Shown: positions 56,124 to 64,000 of the stretch, in pieces | Position numbering within the stretch: position 1 is the first letter of the stretch | Layout of the letters: each line of letters starts with the position of its first letter | Made by a program: the position numbers and the translations under genes | The notes under the pieces: generated by a model | What the model saw: only the letters and a program-made list of their open reading frames with translations | The model's database searches: none | What the model was told of the DNA's origin: nothing | Origin: Pyricularia pennisetigena | Taxonomy: Eukaryota > Ascomycota > Sordariomycetes > Magnaporthales > Pyriculariaceae | Reading direction: 5' to 3' | DNA: 64,000 nt | Assembly (NCBI RefSeq): GCF_004337985.1 | Contig: NC_043741.1 | Coordinates: 1,291,512-1,355,511, forward strand

Positions 56124-58074
56124 TCATCGCTCCTCGGGTATTCGCGGGGTTTTGTGTACAGAAATGTGGCCGTCGTCGTGCGCGACAAAGTCAAAAACGC
56201 TCGACGAGTGCGCCGAGAAGACAGGCCTGGAGGGGGTCGCATATGATGGGACGCTCAAGTTTGGCCCTCGCGGGCTCGCGGCTGCTGCTGCCGCTGCCAG
56301 TGGCGGTGGTGGTGGCCTGAGGGACGTGATGCGCTCCTTGGAGAGATTGCTCTGTCGCATCGGGTACGACTGTGTCTTTGAGGCGCGGATGTTCCGCCAT
56401 TCAAGCTCTGGCGCGTTCAATTTTGGGAGAGGTTTGTTGAGGTTCAAGGATGAGGTGCTTGAGTGTGCGGAACCAGGGGCAGTGGCGCCCTTGGAAGAGT
56501 GCGGCCCGGTTGTGCTGGCCTGGGGTGCCGAAGGAGGCGGGTTGGGGGAGGTAAGCGGGGGTGGTGGCATGCCCATGGCCGATTGCAACGACGGCATGTT
56601 GTTCCTGACGCGAAAGGTCGGTGTGATGGGCGACGTGATGACGGGCGGGGATATGAGTGGTTTCCAAGCAAACTTTTGTTGCTGGGTCCCAATGTACGGC
56701 AGGAAAGACCTGGTCGGCGGCTTGGTAGACCGCTTGGGTACCTGAGTGTAAGCGGGCGGGGGCGACTTTAATGAAGCCATGGTGGCACTTCCCCAGCTGC
56801 TCTGTCGTGCTGTGAGGTTGGCGGAACCGATCGCGCTCTCGTCGTCGTCGGGCTTTGGATGGCTCCTCCTCATGCTGAGCGGCTCGATAACCGACATGGA
56901 TCTGAATGGACTAAAGAGCCGCGGCCCGAGACGTTCGAAGAAGGGCTTCGTAGCGGGGAGTGATGCGCAGAACTGATAAAACATAACAGGGCTTTCTGTT
57001 AGTATGTGGATACAAGGCGGGAAGACCATAAAGCACACGAACGAGGCCCTTTGGAGGGGAGGGGGGGAGGGACAGTCTTACAATTCCAATGTATAGCTCC
57101 AAGGCACTCAGAGCAATAACAAGATGCGATCGCCAAGTTATGTCGCCGTCGGTGGCGTGGTGTGATTCCCAGGTGAAGTAGACCCTGACAGCTCCAACAA
57201 TGGTAGCCAGCACACCACCACCGAGGAGCACTTGTATGCCGACAAGCTGGCGCCGCGGCAAGTTCAGGCCGAGGATCGTCTTTATCGGGAGCAGCACTAT
57301 GATGAAGTCGGTGACGGTGTTGATGATGCCAGCAGCCAGGAGGTGGTCTGCCTGGTTGATGCAGTTTTGGGGTGTGAATGACGGCGTCCAGAAGAGGTCC
57401 AGGGGCATGCACTGCGTGAGCTCCACCAGTATAAAGATGACACCATCAACCGCGACTATGGTGATGACCAGCAGTACGAGGCATCGGGTGACATGTTGAG
57501 CAGCTGCAGACGTTATGCGATAGATGAGAGCCAGCATCGACAACTTGGTCAGGGTTGTCGCGGCGGCGAACAGGATGCCGACGGCAAGACTGGATTGAGG
57601 TAAGAACGGTCAGCTGTATGTTTGGCAACGTGGGAAAAAGGGGGGGATAAAGCACACTTACGCGCTCTTGAACGCAGCAACGGTATTTTCTTTAGGAAAA
57701 TCCCATACATGCCTGTCTATCTTGAGTGCTAGCTCCTGATGTATACCTCCAGCAGCATAGAGAGTCGTGGGGATCTGTGTAGGGAGAAGCAGGTCCATGT
57801 TAGTGTTACTGAACGACGTGTCTATAGTGGCACGACAGCGCAACAAGCAAACAGGTTCAAGACATAGTAGACTCACATATGCCAAGACGATGAGCAGATC
57901 ATCCAAGCGCAGTCCACCCGAAAGCCAACGACGGGAAAATAGCCGTATGACAAGCAAGACCGTCACGATGACATGGAGTGTGGTGATAATGACCGTGTTG
58001 GCCGGTGCCAGAGTCTCAGGGTTCTCTAGGTTCGGTGGAGGCCACGAGAGCGCCGCCGTCAAAGAAGTCTGCAT
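56124..58074 (-). CDS. PTH11-like / fungal rhodopsin-domain membrane protein
   Basis: Four exons, complement(56124..56972, 57082..57589, 57662..57774, 57877..58074), 555 aa from MQTSLTAALSWPPPN; an in-frame ATG 36 codons earlier (58182) is the alternative start. Seven hydrophobic helices fit the fungal rhodopsin domain: TVIITTLHVIVTVLLVIRLF, DDLLIVLAYIPTTLYAAGG, KSALAVGILFAAATTLTKLS, CLVLLVITIVAVDGVIFILV, LLAAGIINTVTDFIIVLLPI, VGIQVLLGGGVLATIVGAVR, and HLVIALSALELYIGIV. The family motif FTLTKLSILLLY-like region (TLTKLSMLALIYRI) and WTP near CMPLDLFWTP are present. There is no N-terminal CFEM domain. The cytosolic tail (about 280 aa) is Pro/Ser-rich and basic, with a poly-Pro/poly-Ala stretch. 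PTH11-type proteins act as surface sensors; the ligand is unknown. Confidence 0.88.
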
Positions 58075-59694
58075 CTCGCCAGGGACCCGAGGGATGATGC
58101 GCAGAGAGTGGAAAGTCTGTGCGTGACAAACTGGACCCCTCGACCTAAAAGTGAGTTGGGGCCAGCCCAGAGGCAACGACACAGTTATACTAGCGCCTCT
58201 TGCTCAAGAGCCTTGGAGCTGCCCGCACTCGCGATCGTGCTGTCTTGTCGAATCCAGTCCAAAGAGAAATAAAAAAGACCAGGACGAGATAGGGATAAGA
58301 CATGAGAGATGTGATGAAGCCGCATGCGACGAGGGAGTGGCCAGGGGGACGGCTTTTGTTTGTTCAGCCACAGTGCCTAGGGATGGGTGATGGAAAGAAT
58401 TATTACTAATGGCCGGGGGGTCGGAGGGCTCATCCTTAAAAAGATGGAATATATACGATGACATGGTATCGACGCGGAGAGGACGACAAGAAAGTACCAT
58501 ACTACGAATACTCTTGTGTGGAGCAACCGGTGTATGAGGCATACCCCTGAGGGCGAGAAAGATCGGGTGAAAAGGGTGTTGGGACCACAGGTGGCGGCGA
58601 AGGGGGGGGGGGGGGGTTTGCCTTGACAATGTTGTTTCCATTGTTTCTTTTTGTTCTGTTCCTTGTGCTCCTCCTCCTCCCTTGACCGAGATGTAGAGAT
58701 AGATGTGTGTAACATGGGTAGTGTTGTCCAATGAGCAGCGCCGAAAAGGAATTGTCCGTGTCACGCAAGGTCTTCAGAGGTTATAAAACACCGTGATATT
58801 ACGACATTTGCGTAGGTAGGCCGAAAGAAAGAGATGGGCAGGGCAAACAAACTGTCGTCATTGTACAAGCAGTACGGTACTAGTAGGTTGTGTGCGGGGT
58901 TTGCTTACACGGCTGCTTCAAGATACTATACCTGCAAGCATGCTTGTGATGTGCTGCCGTACCCCAGATCAGAATGACAATCAGTTTAGACTACTGTAGC
59001 TGGGTCTCTCGGGACCGCATAATCTGTCAGGCAAGGGTCCACTAGGCTTGGAGCATTTGATCTTTGACAAGCATCGGGGGTAATCATGTCCGTATGTACT
59101 CCATACTTGGATGGAATAAAACAAGGTAAGCGTGGGAGCAGGCATGAATTGATGGGACACTGACTGACGTTGCTTGCGTCTGTGTGTCGAGTACTGTAGT
59201 TGGTGAGTGGATGGCTCGGCGCCACCGGCCGACAGCAGAGCATCGCGGGGCACCCTGCAACGAACCGGTTACGATTCATTTGTTCCTGGCGTCTCTCAGG
59301 CTAGCAAGGTTCGAGAGTGTCCCAACGAAGGTTAGACGCATCTTTGTTTGTACCGTAGTGGGGGGTGGGTTTGGTTTGCCTGGACTGCTTTGGGTAGGTA
59401 TTTCACCACGCATCCATGAATTGCACGTGTTGTGTCGTTAAGTCTACTGTAAGAAGCTCCAGAAGTAGTACCAGTGGCCGACCCTCTGGAGTTGACACAT
59501 CCGATAGGCCCGCCAGTTGGGAGGTGGAGGCAAAACCAGAAAGAAAAAAACAGGTGACACTTAAAAAAAAAAAAAAAAAATCATAGATCTCTGCCAGGGG
59601 TAGTTGCAAATCGGGTCGCCGACGAGCCGTTCGCGTAAATCCCTGCCGTGACACAGTGACAGAGAGTCGGGAATTTCTCCGATTGCCAAGCGAG

Positions 59695-59727
<33 letters not shown>
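59695..59727. repeat. Poly(A) tract, 33 nt
   Basis: 33 A, with a second run of 18 A at 59563-59580 about 115 bp away. Read directly. Confidence 0.95.
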
Positions 59728-59728
<1 letters not shown>

Positions 59729-61119
59729 ACCTCTATACTGTAGTCTTGTTCCATCTCTTCATGTATTAGCGACTTTGTTCCCATCTCCACAGTTAACTAA
59801 GGTAAGTAGCAGGTAGCATCATGTTCAGGTGCATAAGCTGTCACACGCCTGTCAAAAGAGGCTTGAGGGTCTTCCGCTTTTTGCTCCACTCGTGTGCATG
59901 CATGTCTTATCTTCGATTCCAAGAAGCCAATCGCGTCTCTAGAAAGACCTTGGGGGACCCACACTTGAACCTGGTGTAGTAGTCAACCCTCATCCTATCT
60001 CCCAACATGCCATTTTGCATGCAGTGTCTACCTTAGCTACCTAATAGTAGACACGTACGTTGCTGTAGGTAGGGTCCAACTTACCTTTTCGTTCGTTACA
60101 GCAACTTCCCTGTCTAGACTTGGGCTGGCTTTGAAAACTCTCCGATATCTGCACATTCTCGACCGACCTTTGCCCTGCTTGCCTTCCAGACTTTGCCTAC
60201 CTGGGCCTAGGCCAGGCCAATACTCCTACACAGTAGCATTCGAATCTGAAAAGGTTATGAAGGAAGCAAAAAAGTTAATCGCACTTTCAATGGTCGCCAC
60301 AAGCACGATATACCAAGAGCAACGATAAGCTCCAGGAATATAACGAGCTGTTAATCATAGATCGCCATATTCAGTGCCTCTCCACAACGGCAAGCCGGAC
60401 ACCGGGTGCCAGCCGGCCACATTTTTTTCTTCTTTTTTTTTTTTCTTCTACCTCATCAATATCCAACATTGGCCTGTGCGCTTTCCTTGCTTGCATGCAT
60501 CAAGCATCGTCATGATTATACTATGTAGATTGAGAGGGGAGGGAGCCGAGCAGGAGAATTTCGCTGGGGGTTGACGCCACTCCGATCGACAGGCCCCCAG
60601 CTTTCCCTCCGCACACCCCCTGCCCACGCCTACAAACTGTCCCATTTTCAGTTGCCATGTTCATCTCGACCTTGAGTCGCCGCTTGAAGCCAATGGGCCG
60701 AGGCGGTCTCCCAATCCAGGAACAAAAAATCCCACATGGTGCTAGTTTGTGTCGCTTTGAAAGGTTGAAAGGGACAGGAGCAGAACTAGAAGAAAAAAAG
60801 ATGACATTCGAATTCGCCAAGCGTAAGCCAAAAAAAAAAGGAGGGGCTCAAAAATGCCAAGTATCCCCAACATAGACAGATGGCAGGTAGGTTGCGTGGT
60901 CGAGATGTGTTGGACTGTGCGCATACATTGAGTCTAAGTCTAGAAGACAAGGATAGGCATGGGAGGCGTGCCAACCGCATAAACATGACATAGCTGTACT
61001 GCGCCTCTAAGCTGCACAGGAATCCGGGCGAGCTAACGTAAGGTACAGAGCCGCTGTCACACCTGCATCTGCTCTTCCCGCACCAGGAAGACTGTGGGGG
61101 ATGGGCATCAAGTCCCCTG

Positions 61120-61126
61120 NNNNNNN
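61120..61126. other. Assembly gap, 7 N
   Basis: Short N run in non-coding sequence. Confidence 0.99.
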
Positions 61127-62583
61127 GGAAATACTGAATCATGGGCGAATACTTGACGCACAGACACACGTTTTGCTCTACACCGGACTATAGTCTGTAG
61201 TTTCTATGAAGTTATGCGCTGCAATGCAATGCGGAGGAGACAAGACGTTACATTAAAACTTGCTGTAGGGGCGTTACCCGTTCAATTTGGGAAGTCACTT
61301 CGTCGGGAGGATACTTGAATGTTTCACAAAGGGGCAGCCCGAATGGCTGTGCAAAAAGTCGAGCTATACCAACTTCAGCCCTAGATACCCTGAAAAGGTC
61401 CCGTTGAAACCAGGGGCATAAAAAGAACAAGACCGGAAAAAAAAAAAAAAAAAAAAAAAAGAAGGGACACTATATTGAAGAATCAGAGAAGCAGCCGAAG
61501 AAAAGAAAGAACCAAGAGAGAATTTAGAACAAGCAAATAACAGACAAACAAAAATAAGTTCGGCTTGTCACCCGATGAAGCTGAATGGTACGAACATTTC
61601 AACGGTTTCTTCTTCTACTACGGAGGAAATTAGGACAAAACTCTAACATCGAAAGACAGGTCTCGAGGAATATTCTGATGTATCCACTTGGAAACAAGTC
61701 AGACTGCTTTTGCTGTAGAGCCGCTCAACTAAACGCTACAGCCAAAAGCTTCAGAAAATATAAAAAAGTAAAATTAACAATCCAAGAATAAAAATAAAAC
61801 AAAACAAAAGATTGAATAATAAACGTTTCGAGAAAAAAAAAAAAAAAAAAAAAAAACGCAAATCAATTAGGAAATATTAACAGACCACGTTCTATCGTGG
61901 TGCTCTAGACTACAACAAAAAAGTTTCGATCGGCAATAGACTCCTATCCTTACCGAGAATCCTCCAACTGTCAAAAATGCCGCAAAAAAGACGGCCACGT
62001 GAACGGACGTCTTGGTCTTCTCCCAGTAGGTCTGGATAGCCTTGCAAGCCTTGGTTGCAAGACGTATCCATCCCAGGGCCAAGTTCACCTGCGTCTACGC
62101 AGCCAAGTTGACGCCCAACCCAGCTAGCCGGCTGCTCGTTTTGCCGAAGTGCGATTGTTTCAGAGGCATGTGACTTGCGCAGGTTCGTGTTACAGATGTA
62201 CACTTTTCGCACGACAAATCTTTGGATGATAGCTCTCTACGGTCCTGTTGCACCTCACCGATGGTGACCAGACACAGAGTTGGATCCATCACAACTCAGA
62301 ACCACACTCTAACCAGGCAAATGGGCTCTCATGTCCATAAGCCTGTCTACAGACAGCCAACGGGGGTACCTGGTCCTGATCTCGATCAATATCGCGGGCA
62401 AGCGGGGTCTCAAAATTTGGTGGTCAACTGTATCGCGTGTCTTCTGACCGCGGAAACCTTCTTTTTCAAGACTGAGACTAGACCTAAATACTATCAGGCT
62501 TTATAGCCTCTACTCTGTGACAAGACCGTCGCCACGGCTATCGAACTCCCGAATACTATGTCCAACCAATCCCAAGTCAAAGC

Positions 62584-63397
62584 TTAGTAGATGCGCTTGG
62601 GGGGAGACATGGTAGCCTTGATGGTAAGGCTACCAACGTTCTGCCAGCCCTTCTTCAGCAGCGACACGAGGTAGTTGATGGCCAACATGATGTTGCCAAC
62701 AAGCTGCTCCTGGGTCATATCGACGTTGCCGACGGCGACACCCATGCAGAGAACCTTCTTCAGCTGGAACTTGATGGTCGACTTGACCTCGGTGACCTTG
62801 CCGCTGAGGTCGTCGGAGTGCGAGACGGGGGTGGGAAACTTTCCGGCCTTAGACAGACCGGGACCAAGGAGACGGGGGATCTGCTTGATCAGGGTGTCGG
62901 AGGCAATGAAGGCGTCGTACTTGCGGGCGAGCTTCTTGATGAGCTTCTTGTTCTTGTTGAGCTTCTTCAAGTCGTCGGCCGACATGGAGTCGATGCCACC
63001 GTGCTTGGCACGGTCGAGATCGTGCTGGTCACCGAGAATGCTGAAGTTGCAGCCCTGGTTAGCATGAATGTTTTCTTGCATGGAAATCTTAGATATGGTA
63101 GCGTATGGGTCCGGACACATACCAGATGGCCATGTTCGGGCGGGGAACAACCGGGAGCTTGATGGTGCCCGAGAAACGCTTGTCACGCTGGGGGTCATAG
63201 TTCTTGAGGCCGATCTGGAGCTCGACAGTCTCGAGGAAGTTACGCTTCTTGGTGTTGAGCGAGTAGTCAAGCAACTCGCCAACGTTGGAACGCACTCCGG
63301 CGACTGAAACGTGAGGAAACAGAGTTAGCGACTATCGTCCCAGGAAACACGGCACTCCCGGACGAAAGGAATCGTACTTACCGGTGATTTTCGACAT
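62584..63397 (-). CDS. RPL10A: 60S ribosomal protein L10a (uL1)
   Basis: Three exons, complement(62584..63040, 63123..63303, 63382..63397), 217 aa, the usual length for L10a. The first exon has 16 bp (MSKIT plus one base). It joins to [20 protein letters not shown] and [19 protein letters not shown]. The second junction gives [19 protein letters not shown], reached only by choosing the acceptor AACTTCAG at 63041, 11 bases beyond a more upstream CAG that would break the frame. The C-terminal part carries [32 protein letters not shown] and [18 protein letters not shown], all standard for uL1. The protein forms the L1 stalk of the large ribosomal subunit. Introns are 78 and 82 bp. Confidence 0.96.
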
Positions 63398-64000
63398 GAT
63401 GACCGTCTTCCAATAGAATGACTGGGGATTCTAATGGTGAGGAATACTGCGTTCTGTTGATGATTTGGAGGGGGAAGTGTTTAGTCTTGGTTGTCGTCGG
63501 ACCAAATTTGACATTTCGCAATGCGGACGATGATTGTGGGCATCTTGAAAAAGTTCTGCCGGGCGGTGAGTGCGGGCCGGGGGCAAAAAACCACCACATT
63601 AAAAAGTTTTGGAGGGTTATGTCAGTCAAGATTGCCTTGGATGCCTTATCGATCATTGATCAAACCAGCCAGGGACCTTGAACTCTTTCTTTTTCATTTT
63701 TTTTTTTTTTCGTCGTTATCCATAGAGAAAATTCCCTCTTGGCCGTGTTGACAGATTGTTAAAGCTTTGCCTATCGGTAATACAATAAAATCCACCCCAC
63801 ATAGTAAACATTCGGCCATTAAAAGACGTTGCCACGATGAAGGAACTCTGTATTAGCTCAAGTTCTGGTTATGCTACAACGGGCAGATCTTTTGAGCGGG
63901 AGCTACGCGGGATTTCTCGACTTGTCCCCTGAGCGAGACGTTCGTCGCTTCACTTGGTGGCCATCAATAGCCGACCCAGAGCGTGATTTACGGGCCATTT
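63398..64000. promoter_or_regulatory. Upstream region of the L10a gene
   Basis: 603 bp to the window edge, containing the L10a promoter (read on the minus strand). A T12 run lies near 63699-63710. No other gene is visible and no specific ribosomal-protein promoter box is claimed. Confidence 0.45.

Larger units (their letters stand above)
58075..62583. other. Gene desert
   Basis: 4.5 kb. The left end is the receptor promoter. It holds a G14 run near 58603-58617, poly(A) runs at 59563-59580, 59695-59727, 61437-61460 and 61833-61856, a 7-N gap (61120-61126), and TAGGTA/TACCTA words near 58813, 59394, 60030 and 60066. No supportable gene; the right end is the 3' flank of the L10a gene. Confidence 0.55.

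Noticed and set aside
1..64000. tRNA genes and a secondary-metabolite or other multi-gene cluster
   Set aside because: Looked for T-loop-like GTTCGA contexts in spacers and found none with a cloverleaf; neighbouring genes belong to unrelated housekeeping and regulatory families.

Overview
This window is nuclear DNA from a filamentous ascomycete (Pezizomycotina). The evidence is compact spliceosomal introns with GTAAGT-type donors and CTAAC/CTGAC branch sites, two Zn2Cys6 transcription factors, a PTH11-like rhodopsin-fold membrane protein, a fungal b561 protein, and long gene-poor spacers rich in poly(A)/poly(T) runs and dispersed TAGGTA/TACCTA motifs. A sordariomycete, perhaps a Magnaporthales-like genome, is my guess from the gene set and spacer style; it is not shown by the sequence. 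There are five assembly gaps (N runs), most of them flanked by homopolymers.

Layout. 1-8.8 kb is gene-dense: a NOSIP-type RING/U-box protein (-) is divergent from tafazzin (+); a Zn2Cys6 regulator (-) is divergent from a PMP47-like peroxisomal carrier (+). 8.8-15.1 kb is a gene desert holding one degraded or unresolved membrane-protein-like remnant. 15.1-30 kb holds an NTF2+RRM G3BP-like RNA-binding protein (+), then a run of minus-strand genes: kinetochore Nnf1 (broken by an assembly gap), a cytochrome b561-domain protein with a long disordered tail, a small secreted acidic protein, a Ybp/Glomulin-family protein, and a signal-peptide-bearing SET-domain protein. 30-64 kb is sparse: an unknown 387-aa protein (+), a large Zn2Cys6 factor (-), an unknown basic protein (-), a C2H2 zinc-finger factor (+) with a long gene-free leader, a PTH11-like receptor (-), and ribosomal protein L10a/uL1 (-) at the right end.

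The genes do not form a pathway or a biosynthetic cluster. They are a mix of housekeeping functions (cardiolipin remodelling, translation, kinetochore, peroxisome transport, stress-granule/deubiquitination) and regulatory or surface functions. Exon structures were rebuilt by hand from splice signals, reading-frame continuity and family motifs. I found no CRISPR, no tRNA or rRNA, no intact transposon and no convincing new multi-gene system. The most interesting items are the b561 protein with three glycine-zipper cassettes, the secreted SET protein, the roughly 2-kb leader of the C2H2 gene, shared intron placement inside both Zn2Cys6 motifs, and several micro-exons.
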